DNA from: Notospermus geniculatus
Taxonomy: Eukaryota > Nemertea > Pilidiophora > Heteronemertea > Lineidae
NCBI GenBank assembly: GCA_002633025.1
Contig: NMRB01000624.1
Coordinates: 249,317-313,316, forward strand
Direction of reading: 5' to 3'
Length of the DNA stretch: 64,000 nucleotides
The position numbers and the translations under genes were made by a program. Shown here piece after piece: positions 24,581 through 36,081 of the stretch. Below the pieces are notes generated by a model. It was not told the DNA's origin and made no database searches. It saw only the letters and a program-made list of their open reading frames with translations. Positions within the stretch are counted from its first letter, which is position 1, and each line of letters starts with the position of its first letter.

Positions 24581-24890
24581 CATGTATAGCCAGTGGTAAC
24601 ACCGAGGCTGGACTGATACTATGTCGAAACAAAAATGGCCGCCATACCTTCATCACTTGAGAAGTTCAACGTGCTGTTGTAGCGTGACTAACCCTTCATC
24701 AGGTAAGGTAACATGCTTCAACTCATTATTTTATGTTTAGTAACATTCCCAATACCTAATTGGTAACTTAGATCATTCAGATAGATAGATTCGAATAGTC
24801 TTATCAAGCATGCATATATACCACGTTGCCTAAAGGTCAAAGGTTACGTCGGCCGTCGCGAGATACAACACCTAACGCATGCTGTTGGGC
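24580..24890 (-). repeat. Dispersed repeat R1, copy 6
   Basis: Contains the intact right end CGCGAGATACAACACCTAACGC, which shows the short inverted CGTTAGGTG terminus shared with the left end of copy 5. Confidence 0.65.
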
Positions 24891-25688
24891 TTTAATCCAT
24901 CATGGAACAATAGAACTGGACGGTTTTAACATGGAGACATTCTTTACTGTTACACCTGTACTCATTGACTGACTGAGTGATGCGGCGAAGATTTTCCCAT
25001 AGAAGGGTTAAAAATATCGACGACGTCTCTCAATCGGATGAGGTGTATCCTCTTAACCATAGTGATTGCTGCCCCACACTTCCAGCGGGACATTATCTGA
25101 TAATCGGATTACTAATGATATCTTTTTTCGGACAAACTCTGCCTGTCAATTTGTTTCATGATGAGGAGAAAAACGATATGACACTTGGCGAAGTTTTTTT
25201 ACTGAAAAAAATTTCCCCTGAAATCAAAGCCGTCAATTTCCAGCAAAAATATGCTATTTTCCGATGCAATCAATTGTTGATCGGCTGTTATGACAAGTAA
25301 TCTGCAATTTCCCAAGTAATTAGTTTACGCAAATAAGATCTCTTTTATAGATAATTAACCAATCATCTATTTGATAAAGTACTTGACTGGTTCAATAAGA
25401 TAGAAATTCAACCAAGCAGCCGGGGATTTTAGAATGCTTGGTCGAAATTGGTCGTGCTGTGAATTTGTAGGTCGTGCATGGGCTCGGAATCAACCAGTCA
25501 GAAAACCCCTTCGTGATACAAAGGGCCTAGCTGTGTGTCAGTGGTTTTCTTCGGACCAACTTTCACCTGATTCACATGAGACGCCAAACATTTTACAGAA
25601 CCATAAAAATTCATTTGTGCTCGCCCAGTAGGCCATAGGCCCTACGCCAAAATCGCAGTAGTACGCGGTTACAAAGATTGGCTTTGTA
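24891..25688. other. No feature recognised
   Basis: A 107-codon plus-strand frame (24,977-25,300) has no recognisable domain, no splice support and AT-rich composition like its surroundings; I see nothing firm here. Confidence 0.5.
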
Positions 25689-25760
25689 CGAAAGCCCAGA
25701 ATGCTCATTCAAAATTCAATATTGAATTTTGAATTTTGAATGAGCATTCTGGGCTTTCGT
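25689..25760. repeat. Near-perfect palindrome
   Basis: CGAAAGCCCAGAATGCTCAT is mirrored by its complement around an AATTCAATATTGAATT centre, which predicts a ~33-bp-stem cruciform or hairpin. Confidence 0.7.
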
Positions 25761-26081
25761 AGCTTTGCCACTGGGATATAGCTCCTCCAAAATTATCATC
25801 TTCAACGTCAGGATTCGATTCGAAGATATCAACAGCCTGTGCGTTGGTCAGCAATGCCGACCATCATCAACAGAAGCTGGCCCCCTGCAATGTCAGATCC
25901 CCGATTTTGGTATTTTTGACAGAACTAATTTGGAAAAAATATGGCCGGATTTTCGATGAGACGAGTGTCAGGCCTAACTTTCCAGGGCTAACTATTCAAG
26001 CTCAGGTCCGACATGTTTTTATACAAGAACTTCGGGCCGAACACAGCAATTTTCAGTACTTTAACGCATTTTAGCAGCAAT

Positions 26082-26225
26082 ACGGAGGTTTAGAAATCAA
26101 ACGTGAACTTTACGACAACGTTATTTTTCATACTACACATTAACCAAATTTTATATTGCATTTTCGGTACAAAAATAACGTTGTCGTTAACGTTTACGTT
26201 TATCGTTTGATTTCTAAACCTCCCT
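26082..26225. repeat. Compact MITE, GGAGGTTTAGAAATC ends
   Basis: 144 bp, almost entirely two inverted arms (GGAGGTTTAGAAATCAAACG / CGTTTGATTTCTAAACCTCC). This is the cleanest copy of the family at 4,427-5,370 and 23,331-23,491. Confidence 0.75.
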
Positions 26226-26546
26226 ATTATTTCGTACCACCGCCAAACTGTGTCACTGGGTTGGCGCAACACCACAACTCTGAGAGTAGTCGCAAGTCGT
26301 CGATGATAACGTTCGTTAACGGCCATTACCATTCCTCTGATGACATGTCGCCCAAGAGACAGAACCTGTCAGACAATAATTAATGTGACGGAAATAGGGC
26401 AAAGGCGATTATATCAATCACACGGAGAAAGCTCGTCTATATCATGAACTGAATGACGACTGGTCGCACCTGCCTCAACGCACTGTCCTGACAGCCGGAT
26501 CCTAATGTCAACCAATCAGATCGTTTTTTCCGCTGACCAATAACAG

Positions 26547-26928
26547 TAGGCCCAACCTCGTTCCCAGGGGTCGTTCACTTTCTGACAATATGGCGGACGC
26601 TTCACCAACCTCTGGAATCAGCTTTGGATTTAACGCCATTTGATTGGTTGACGGGAAACCGTCAATACCCAAGAATATACCCAAACAAATTTTCAAAATA
26701 TTTTGGATCAAATCAAAAGGTTGCCTATATCCAGGTTTGATGATTTTTTTGTGAAATGAATTTTAAAAAGCACGAGTAAGTATGTCAGATTAATTATTTT
26801 GACTCGTGCTGCCACCTATACTTAGACCAAAGATCCTGGTTTTAAAACCAAAGCTGATTCCAGGGGTTAGTGAGCGTCCACCATATTGTCAGAAAGCGAA
26901 CGACCCCTGGGGACGAGGTTGCAGTAGG
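26547..26928. repeat. Foldback element, ~95-bp arms
   Basis: AGTAGGCCCAACCTCGTTCC and CAGGGGTCGTTCACTTTCTG at the left recur inverted at 26,850-26,928, with TGGAATCAGCTTTGG as the inner boundary of the arms. Confidence 0.65.
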
Positions 26929-27787
26929 CCTACACCATCCAGAAGACACTGACCAATCACGACAGCCCTTGCTTTGCCATGGGAAATGGCCAAGCAAGGA
27001 TTGATCAACCATACAGCCCTGCTATTGGATATCTGATCATCATCATTATTCGTGCTGTGGCCTATAACACCAGACGGCGGAATTTTTATTCCTGCGAAAT
27101 TTCTGCAAGTATAGTTACTATATACATGTATGCCGCTAGATGAAAATATAAATCTTAATTCAACAGTATTCGCCTTCAAAACACGATTATATCTTAAAGA
27201 TAATATATCACGACTTCATTGTTTACGTTTAATGTTTGTAAACATTGATGTTTACATTATGTTATTTTGGACTTTTGAAACATGCCAACCCACCAAATTG
27301 AATGTTTTCAGTATCAAAAGAATTTCTAGAGGGGCACGCCACCAACAAATTACTCATAAGACAAAGAAAAACGAGAAATAAACAAACAAAATGTAAATAA
27401 ACAATGATTTTCGTGGCCCGCGAAAATATCCGTGATATGTTATCTTTAATATGATTGGATCCGCATGAGTCTTTCTTGAGAAAATCGATGTAAAATATTG
27501 TTTGCGGTCACATTTAATGGAAAAATGAAAGCCATAAACTTGTTGCGGCAAAAATATGATGGAATTTAATTAACCCCGTGTTGAAATTGGCTGTCTCGCC
27601 TTGTAATTTAAAACTGCCGTCTGAAGATCTGGATGTTGTCTAAAGATGTAACACTTTGATCAGAGGAAGTGTTGGTGAACTACATCCCATTAATATTCCT
27701 TAACACGTACGTGTACAATTTTAATAAGTTTGATGAAGGAGAATGTATAAATAATAAAAAAAATTCTTTTTATGTGTTTTGAAACTC

Positions 27788-28033
27788 CTACAGCCCGCGA
27801 ATAAAAAGTGTTACATCCTTATTGGACTCTGAGTTACAAAAAATGTTCATTAGTGGCACGAGGTTTTCAGCCGATATCTTCGCAACTGCTGGGTCAAATT
27901 TGGCATACCACACATCAATCGCTTTGTCTTTTTTGCCGCTACAGGCATCATCGCTGTAATTTTCTCTAAAAACGTGACAGAAAAAAGTTCTTTCACCAGT
28001 CACTGTGTTTACGGCCGAAATAGCGGCCATTTT
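27788..28033 (-). CDS. Short hypothetical reading frame in a foldback
   Basis: 81 codons from an ATG in a good context (AAAATGG) at 28,033 to a stop. The predicted protein is charged with five cysteines (CHVFRENYSDDACSG, then AIDVWYAKFDP). No family recognised and no intron signals. Part of it (KDKAIDVWYAKFDP) is present again inverted at about 28,150-28,225, so it may be coding sequence captured by, or belonging to, a foldback transposon. Low confidence that it is a gene. Confidence 0.25.
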   Translation of the reverse strand, partial: KMAAISAVNTVTGERTFFCHVFRENYSDDACSGKKDKAIDVWYAKFDPAVAKISAENLVPLMNIFCNSESNKDVTLFIRGL

Positions 28034-28230
28034 GCAATGACGCAATGCATCGCGCACGTGTAAACTGCACTGAACACCGTGGCGAAATGAAATGGGTTTT
28101 GAGAAAGGGATCCGTTATACCGGCCTTACGCGAAAAAATGAAGATAGCAGAAAGATACCGACAAGAAAGACAAGTCAATTGATGTATGGTATGTCAAATT
28201 TGACCCAGCAGTTGCGGAGATATACATGTA
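27850..28230. repeat. Imperfect inverted repeat
   Basis: ATCTTCGCAACTGCTGGGTC plus the following ~60 bp is inverted at 28,150-28,225 (GACCCAGCAGTTGCGGAGAT), with ~300 bp between arms. Confidence 0.55.
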
Positions 28231-28748
28231 GTTCATAAACCTCGCGCCACTGGGATGTGGAATGAAGAGTGTAGGCGAGACATCTTTTTTTAAGTAACCG
28301 ATCGATTCAGCGACAAAAATCCTGGGAGAGCAATGTGACGACATGGCACTATAGTACATCCATCATGCATGTCATGGGCTATACGTTTTCGAGATAGGGT
28401 TCAGTCTGATTACCAATCTAGAAGCCATGGTAGAGCAAATTAGCCGGGGCTACGGTGTTGGGGCACATCACTATACGTGTATTAGGATCCGGAAAAAATG
28501 CTTTGATCAAAATGGAGGAGAGCGGTCACGTTTATTGGAAAAAGGATTTTTCCTGATCCCTGCCTGTTGATGTTGGCGTCATCAGGACGGCGTGTAATAA
28601 GAGTACATTGCTCCAAAACGGACGCTGATCATGAATAAAGTTTCGACTGGTTGTAATGTATACATGTACCAAATCAAAGAACCACAGGTCGACAAGTGGA
28701 ATTCAACGCTGATTGAGCCAGCAGCACACTGGGCATCGCAAGCAATCT

Positions 28749-28912
28749 GGGGCCGGTTGCACAAAAGTTTAAAAGATAAAAGTCTGTTAATTTAACTTTT
28801 CCTGTTAAAATCCCTAACTTGTTTTTAACTAACAAAACTAACATTTTGGGATAAGTTAACACCAAGATAAACTAAACTAACAGCGATTTTTAACTTTTGT
28901 GCAACCGGGCCC
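28749..28912. repeat. MITE, 164 bp, GGGCCGGTTGCACAAAAG ends
   Basis: Ends GGGGCCGGTTGCACAAAAGT / CTTTTGTGCAACCGGGCCC; AT-rich interior with AACTAAC runs. No coding capacity. Confidence 0.75.
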
Positions 28913-29099
28913 TGATCGCAAGCGAGCAAAATCGGCTGTTGACGCCAAGTGTGCGCTGGACAGCGATGCGTGGAATCCTCTCGAAACAAAACCGAAGTCG
29001 ATGTCGCCTCGTCTGCGGTGGCTGGCGAGAAGATCGGTGGCGATAGGCTACATGTAGATCGCTTGCGATATCGCCTGGTGTGCTGCTAGCTTACCGTAT

Positions 29100-30289
29100 A
29101 TCGCAGGCCGGAGTGGACACAATTCATATTTTTAATGTCCACATTAATTCCGATTTTATGTCCACACTAAATCAACCAATCGGAGCTGAGTTTTTAATGT
29201 GGATATAAAATCGCACTACTTATATTTAATGTCCATATAAATTCGTATTTTACAGTACAGGGCACAATTGACATCCCATGTGCTTCGCGCACCCTGCGCG
29301 CAGTGTACGAAGCTCTATCGCGCACCATTCTCGCGACGTGNCGGGCCAAGCCAAGGCCTAGGCCAAGCCCTGCCTATACAGGCTGCTATAAGTGTGATGA
29401 GTGACACATGTTACATGCAGTAACGATGCCTTGTACAGCATGGGCCTAGGCCTAGGCCTGACAAGGAGGCCTAGGCCTAGCCTACCCTAGCCTAGGCCTA
29501 AAATCGACAATTTCAAAACCATGATGGCTTGGCAACTGCATCGAAGAATCTTTAGGCCGCCTAGGGGCCTACCCTCATGCTACATGTACATGTACATTCG
29601 CGACGATGTGAAACACTGTCCACTGTGTCAACGGCTCCTCCCTAATTGGGCATCGCGAACGGTACTGGGAAACGTCGGCGAAATTAACATGTTCGCGAAC
29701 ATCACTTGATCTAAGCTTCGCGAAGGTTGCGCGCACGGTACGCGAGGATAAAGTCACTGAATTCGCGCAGGCCACGAGAACACTGCGCGAACACTGCTAG
29801 CAGCCCACGCGAACAGTGCGCGCAGTTGGAAGATTAACCTTCGCGCACCCTTCTCGAATGACTCGCGAAGGGTGCGCGAATTCAGGGATGTCAATTGTGC
29901 CCTGTACTGTATGTCCCCATTAAATCACGAATTAATATCCACATAAAATCGACCATTAATATCCACATAAAATCGACCAATCACGGATAAGGACTTTTGG
30001 ACGGATGTAAGTGTTATCGATCGCTTCCGTCAACAATTCCATCGCTTCCGTCCAAAAGTCCTTATCCATGATTGGTCGATTTTATGTGGATATTAATTCG
30101 TGATTTAATGGGGACATAAAATACGAATTTATATGGACATTAAATAAGTAGTGCGATTTTATATCCATATTAAAAACTCAGCTGCGATTGGTTGATTAAG
30201 TGTGGACATAAATTCTTGATTTAATGTGGATATAAAATCGGAATTAATGTGGACATTAAATATGAATTGTGTCCACTCCGGCCTGCGAT
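29100..30289. repeat. Large foldback element (outer)
   Basis: ATCGCAGGCCGGAGTGGACA at the left is inverted at the right end (TGTCCACTCCGGCCTGCGAT). The arms consist of degenerate TGTCCACATTAA / TTAATGTGGACA units and TCGACCAATCACGGATAAGG. One arm of another copy is at 39,115-39,370. A second element sits inside it. Confidence 0.75.
29253..29909. mobile_element. Mariner-type MITE nested in the outer foldback
   Basis: Inverted ends CAGTACAGGGCACAATTGAC / GTCAATTGTGCCCTGTACTG. TA on both sides, while the opposite outer arm shows the uninterrupted sequence with one TA, so the insertion site can be read directly. The interior is rich in CGCGAA/TTCGCG and contains an N at 29,341. No transposase frame. 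Confidence 0.7.
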
Positions 30290-30880
30290 AACCGTAAATA
30301 GCATTTGTTGACGCAACGCACTCTCGTGAATTAGATCTTCAATGACAGCTATGAGCGTGTTTTTCTGCTGCCCGTGAAATTCTGTTGCTGTCAATTTCAC
30401 GGAATGCAGAAAAACGCTGCACAGCGAACTAAATCTTCATCTGAACGGCACAGCAAGTTCTTCTGCAGCCCGTGAAATTCTGCTGCCATGCAATTTCACG
30501 GCGGGGCAACAGCAATAACGCTAAAGCGGAATCTCAGATACTTCACGTAGTCTGGCCGCAAGACCAACCACGCTTTCGTCTTGACCCTAGGCTCCTGGCG
30601 AGCTTATCATGCAGTAGAGTTTTCTTCGTAAAATTACGAGGAAAGTGAGCACACAATGGCTAAATCTATAGGTTTTTTTCACATTGGCGCATAGAGTGAG
30701 CATTCAGTGCCCTTTTCCCATTCATATTATAATAAGCACTATGATTGACAGGTGGCGGCNTCCTACCAGAATCGAACCCTATATATACAGTGTAGGTATT
30801 AAAAGATGGCACTAAACATTCAACGATTGCAAACATAACAGTTTTCAATGGTACATAGATTACTGTACAATCCAAGTGAA

Positions 30881-31435
30881 TACTGTAAAATCGGACTTGT
30901 AACATCACTTCAGGTATTAGAAGGTCCAGCCCACTTTAACGAGCTGGGAGTGGTTATTCTGTTGAATATGCGTCTTTTATCCAATCACTGTTTACGATTT
31001 TGCACAGTGGCACTGACGAGGCCTTGGATAGAAGGGCATGATCTTGATTGCCTAATCGATCACCCCAGGTCGGTCACTTTTCATGAACGCAATGGTTGGT
31101 CGTAACAGCAGTAATGGAGCATGTTCTTTAAAGGGTGTTGTGAAAAAAGACATCATTGTGTTAATTTTTTGTGACAACCCGCAGAACCATTGATGCACAG
31201 CCAAAGCTTCCTATTCGGGAATGATCAGAGCTGATCACATGTACTCAATCCATTCAAAATAGGCCTGTCAATGTCACATTACAGTTCAATTCGAAAGGTC
31301 ATTTGGCCAATTGTGTTTGTAAACCAATCAGAACGCAGCTTGTATTGCAGACTGTTGATGTGCAGTCATGTGACCATCATAGTAATGAAGTGGGCTGGTC
31401 TACCAAAGTGATGTTACAAGTCCGATTTTACAGTA
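30881..31435. repeat. Foldback element, 555 bp
   Basis: TACTGTAAAATCGGACTTGT at the left is inverted at the right (ACAAGTCCGATTTTACAGTA); the subterminal AGCCCACTT/AAGTGGGCT also pair. A reading frame at 30,848-31,105 lies inside and is judged non-coding. Confidence 0.7.
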
Positions 31436-32078
31436 ATTAACCGTGCAGACTGTGAGTAAAAATTTTTCAGACAAGATTAGGTAAGGAGTTAAAGCGAATC
31501 GATAGCGGATTTTGTTTACATTTGGCTGGTGTTGTTTGTAAACACAAAATTCAGCCAATCAAAATTCACGAAAATTTCTTTGTTGACATTCTGGAGACGT
31601 TTGTTTACATTTTTTGCTGAAAATTCGCCCCCTTTCAAATTCTATTTCTAAATCAAATTTTTTCGCTTTCGATTCGCTTTAAAGATAGGAACGATACTAT
31701 ATAGAGGTCTTTGCACAGCGAAATTATGTTTACAAAGTGGAATAACTAGATTCTGTCTATTACGGGTGTTGTGAGGATGGATATCGGCGTTCGTTTGAAA
31801 GGAATTATGTAGAAAGTAGTAAGGTAGGTCGTCATGGAAGTATCTATATAGAGCAGCTGCAAGGGGTCAATGCATTCTATAAATAGAGAGTAACACGCCA
31901 GGGGAGGAACAAAGAGGTGTGTCATACGTAACCCCCAAGGTGGGCAGAACTGTTAAACACAACCGGAAAATGCATGGTTCGCCTACACTCCCGAACCCAC
32001 ATTGTAAAGCTGCATTTACCTGGCCTGCGGTAAGGCCTCGTTCACACGGGCACGCGCAGGGCGTATAGCGTATAGTGT
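31436..32078. other. No gene recognised
   Basis: Contains a short inverted pair AAAGCGAATCGATAGCG / CGCTTTCGATTCGCTTTA (31,491-31,682), a possible degraded MITE. Nothing else is supportable. Confidence 0.5.
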
Positions 32079-32369
32079 AAAGGATAGGGACACACCTGAC
32101 GCGATTCGCATGCGATAGGGCAACGCATGCGTCAAAACCTTTGTTTGGGTGCAGTGCGGCGGAAAATAACAAAGGCGTTGTCGCATGCGTCATCGAAACG
32201 CGTTAGGGTGGGTGCACACTAGAAGCGATTCGCAAAGCGATTTGGAATCGCACGCGAATTGCTTTTGTTTGGGAGGCATTGCGGCATGAAATAACAAAGA
32301 ATCATCGCATGCGTTGTGCGAATCGCGTATAGTGTATACCCACCCTTAGGTGTGTCCCTACCCTTAGGG
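32079..32369. repeat. MITE carrying a nested MITE (outer)
   Basis: Left AAGGATAGGGACACACCTGA and right AGGTGTGTCCCTACCCTTA are inverted partners, interrupted by the element at 32,204-32,347. Confidence 0.65.
32204..32347. mobile_element. PIF/Harbinger-type MITE (inner)
   Basis: About 140 bp, ends GGGTGGGTGCACACTAGAAG / AGTGTATACCCACCC, flanked on both sides by TTA, the target duplication usual for PIF/Harbinger elements. A third related end (AGGGTGGCTGCACACCTAAC) begins right after the outer element, near 32,368. Related to 2,165-2,669. Confidence 0.65.
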
Positions 32370-32675
32370 TGGCTGCACACCTAACGCGATTCGTTGACGC
32401 ATGGCCAAAACATTTGTGGTGTGGTCATGCATTCACTTTCAGTGAATTCTCAGTTCTAGTTTGCGGTTATAACCGCTCTTAGTGGGGATTCATTGGCGCA
32501 CGGATCCGGTCTGTTTTCACTCCGGAATGACACAGGCGTAGGTGGGGGTGCACCTCCCCACAGCAGTATAAGAGAGTTCCGTTCTGGGCAAGCAGAAGAA
32601 AATACATACATGTATGTAACCTTAATCGTGTAAATTTTGGCTAAGAATAGCACTGAAATCACGTCTCACAGCATT

Positions 32676-34744
32676 CTAGATTCCAAAAGTTTCTGCTGGG
32701 AGGTCCCCCAGACCCCCTCCGGAGCCGACACACCTTGTTATGACACACCGACACACACCTAAGCCTTTTAATGGAAGTAGAACTCTCTGTTGTGAGAATG
32801 ACAGAAGGCCTTCATCATCCAGAAAGTCCCGCTGTTCATGCAGAAAGCATTCTCTTTCCGTGTCTATTTTTTTCAACTGCTTATCATCCGGGGAATTTGT
32901 CTTAAGAATTGTCTCGTGTGATCTCAATGGCGAGGACTGTTCTCGCGAGAGTGCGAGCAGTCGAGGCGTTGAAGCGCGTCGTCTGGTTAAGTTTGGCATG
33001 CTTGTTTTCGGCGGAGAGGGCCGGTGGAAAATCCCAGTGACGTCATCATTGGAATCCCCGCGCAGGAACTGGATGCGGTTATGGTTTTCTCTTTCGTCGT
33101 ACGATCTCGTATGATGGCGGTTCCTTTGCCGACGCGACGACGTTTCGTGGGTGTCATGGCCCTCAGTGCTGATAGCCTCATGACTACGGCCTGAACGCAG
33201 TCTTATGCCTGATTTAATGTCATTTTGTTCGCTCTCGACAGTAGTGGACTGTAGTTTACATGGTCCACTGGCGAAACGTCTCTTTGCCTGATTTTGCGCA
33301 CAATTAGAAAGACTGACTTGTGATATCATTGATGGAAGAATTTCGTCTTCGTTGTTCACTCGGCGCCTTTGGAGAATTTTGCAATTTGGGGATCGCCGGT
33401 CGATTTGACATTTTCGCTCCTCTGCCAAAGTGGCCTGCTGTTTACATATCTTTGCCTGATTTTGCGCAGAATTAGAAAGACTGACTTGTGATAGCATTGA
33501 TGGAAGAATTTCGTCTTCGTTCTTCACTCGGCGCCTTCGGGGCCTTCTGCAGTATGGACCAGACGGGGATTGCTGGTCGGTGGGCAATATTCGCTGTCCC
33601 TCCAAGGGCGGAAGCGGGAATCCTGGTAAAATCGGAAAAGGCCTAGTCGAACTCGGCATGTCGTCCTCTGTTTGTTCTGAATGCTTCCGAAAAGCCGCAT
33701 CCACGCTCCCTCGTCTTGATGAACCCACAATCGCTGGGACAGTTGTTTGTTTTACGTCTGTAGACGAATCCTCGCCAGCAAGAGAGGTAATCTGCAGACT
33801 CTTCCGTCGCTGTCCTCCGTCCAAAGAGTATAATGGGGCGAAACACTTTCAGTCCCTCGTCCTTTCAGTTCGCTTGACACACCTCCCTCAAAACTTGCTC
33901 GCCGCCTGCCGAAATATCTCGGTTTGGCAATTTGGGGCAACTTCAATATTTCAACATCTTTGTTGGCGATCGGTGATTCGGCAACGTTCGGTATCGGTGA
34001 AGCAGCAATCGGATATAGAGACCAGCGCCGGTTCGGGACGGAGCGGACATCAGGGAATATGAAGTCCTTGACTTCCGATGTCGACTTCGATGACGATGTC
34101 GATTCGGCAATGTCATCGTCGAAGACGACGTCAGTCGGTGACGTCGTGAACGTCGGATTCATACTAGAGGGTGTTAGACACTCGGGGAATGACGTCTTCC
34201 TGACGTCCACCGAGCTTTCTGTAGAATTTCCCCTCCTCTCGCTGTCGTACACAAGACGTCGTTCACCGGGCAACCAGTTCATCACGATTACTTGTGTTCC
34301 ACGTTTTCGACATGCCTCGGCTAAAAGCTCAGCATTTTCCCAACACCTCATTTCCACCGCGTGGTGAAGCGGCATGTTTCCATCCGGATCAGCGTGACAT
34401 GGATCAGCACCATTGTCGAGAAGAACCAAAATGCTGCTGCTGGACGCGTTCGCATTGCAAACACAATAATGAAGAGCTGTTTTTCCATGAATATCAACTG
34501 CATTCGGATCAGCTCCCATCTTGAGAAGATACTTCAAATACTTCGACAAACTCGCCGACTGCTTATCGATGTGTTGCGACAGTGCGGCGACCATCAGACA
34601 TGTCTGTCCCTGCGAATTCTTGAAATCGACATCAACATCGCCCTCTATTAGCAGGCGCGTGAGTCGCATTTGTCGCTGCGAGGCAGCATTCAGAAGCGCA
34701 TGGCCCCCGGTCAGGTGTGAAGATGCGTGATTCCGTCGGTCCAT
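32676..34744 (-). CDS. ANKRD34: ANKRD34-like ankyrin-repeat protein (apparent frame break)
   Basis: Start chosen at the ATG at 34,744 (MDRRNHAS), since family members begin just before the first repeat; an acceptor at 34,799-34,800 shows a 5' UTR exon upstream. Residues ~14-150 form four ankyrin repeats with RLTRLLIEG, KYLLKMGADPNAVD, KTALHYC and LLDNGADPCHADPDGNMPLHHA. The first repeats and the loop HIDKQSASLSKYLKYLL match vertebrate ANKRD34A/B/C as I know them. The rest is a long Ser/Arg-rich low-complexity tail, typical of that family. The first frame ends at 33,752; a second open frame (33,848-32,676) continues the tail as RRKSLQITSLAGED, so a one-base shift is needed between 33,848 and 33,752. 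Joined, about 690 residues, longer than the ~500 usual in vertebrates. Function of the family is poorly known. A polymorphic indel or sequencing error is likelier than programmed shifting. Confidence 0.75.
33241..33538 (-). repeat. In-frame 168-bp tandem duplication in ANKRD34-like tail
   Basis: Two copies of a 56-residue unit, each beginning RRRVxNEDEILPSM and containing SQVSLSN and AQNQAK. The period of 168 bp preserves the frame. The first ~29 residues are best conserved, the remainder has diverged. Confidence 0.8.
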
Positions 34745-34865
34745 TCTTATCCGGGTCCTTAGATCGGAGAAAGCCGATGTTACCAAGAGCTGAGTTGCCT
34801 GAAATAAAATACGCACAGATTGGTTAGCTCGGATTTACTCTTACACCCTTGGTCATGAAGATTTC

Positions 34866-35041
34866 TTGTAACATTTTTCAGTGAGGCCCGTCTGCCAGTG
34901 TGACATTACAATAGGCTGACGGAATAAGCGGCGAGTTGACAATGAACGACACACAGAGAAACAGCGAGTTCGTTTCCCAGTGTGTTCCGAACAATGGAAG
35001 CCACACAGAAAAAAACGTCCACACTGAAAAACGTTACACCT
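34866..35041. repeat. MITE related to 10,020-10,194
   Basis: TGTAACATTTTTCAGTG at the left and CACTGAAAAACGTTACACC at the right; core GACGGAATAAGCGGCGAGTT. It lies just upstream of the ANKRD34-like exon. Confidence 0.65.
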
Positions 35042-35541
35042 GGCTTCGAAATGTCCGGGCTTTTTCAGACAAGTGTAAAGGTCCGTTTATACAGAGCGCG
35101 ACCCCGACTCCTCTATCTGTATCTAGATACATGTAGTTCGGCAAATTCCATTATAAAAATCCCCACGGTACTTTTATTTTCACCCATTTTGCACCGGACT
35201 ATATGTGCGGTGATGAAGGCCAATAGGAGCTGTCAGTGAGTTGACCAATAGGTGTCACTACGGCCCAATTCAATGCATAGCGGACCCAGTCATTATTGAT
35301 CGAGCAGCAATCACGTAGATTTTCCTGTACATTGGTCCGCTAGAACTTTGCTGCCATCTGTTGGCAATATGCGCGGCTGACTGCTCCTATTGACCTTCGA
35401 CGTTCACATGATGCTTGAGAGGGAAAGATAATTTGCACCACCTACCTTCTGAGTGGAATAAAGTTTTCTCCCGACAAGCTCGGAAAAAGTCGGACACGAC
35501 GAAGAAATTTTTCTGTCAAGTTGGAAGTGAGGAGAGAAGTG

Positions 35542-36081
35542 TGTGGGCAGCGCAAGAAACTGAACATCTGCGATTCTCGAACACTTGACTGGTATTTATA
35601 TCATCTATGCACGCCCCACCTTGGCTGGTGAGTTTCCATGGCATTACAAAGGTGATGATGAGGTTCTAAGAAGAGATATGAACCCCCGGACTTCCAGCTT
35701 GAACGCCCACACGATAATCTTCAGGCTTGAACACCGGACAACTTCTCTAGCGTCCACTGGAAATACCTAGTATGTCACATTTTGGTATTTTCGAGAAAAA
35801 TGGGTTTATGTGGAATGACAGCTTGGAAGAGTTTTGTTGTGAGGAGAGAAGCATGTGGGCAGCGCGAGAAACTGAACATCTGCGATTCTCGAACACCTGA
35901 CTGGTATTTATATCATCTATGCACGCCCCACCTTGGCTGGGGAGTTTCCATCGCATTACAAAGGTGATGATGAGGTTCTAAGAAGAGATATCAACCCCCG
36001 GACTTCCAGCTTGAACGCCCACACGATAATCTTCAGGCTACACCGGACAACTTCTCTGGCGTCCACTGGAAATACCTAGTA
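35542..36081. repeat. ~240-bp direct repeat pair
   Basis: 35,542-35,780 and 35,842-36,081 are near-identical (GCAGCGCAAGAAACTGAACA, CACGCCCCACCTTGGCTGG). The spacer (TGTCACATTTTGGTATTTTC) is related to 45,488-45,560 and so is probably part of the same repeat family. Confidence 0.7.

Noticed and set aside
24977-25300. 107-residue plus-strand frame
   Set aside because: Composition matches the non-coding surroundings and nothing in it resembles a known family.
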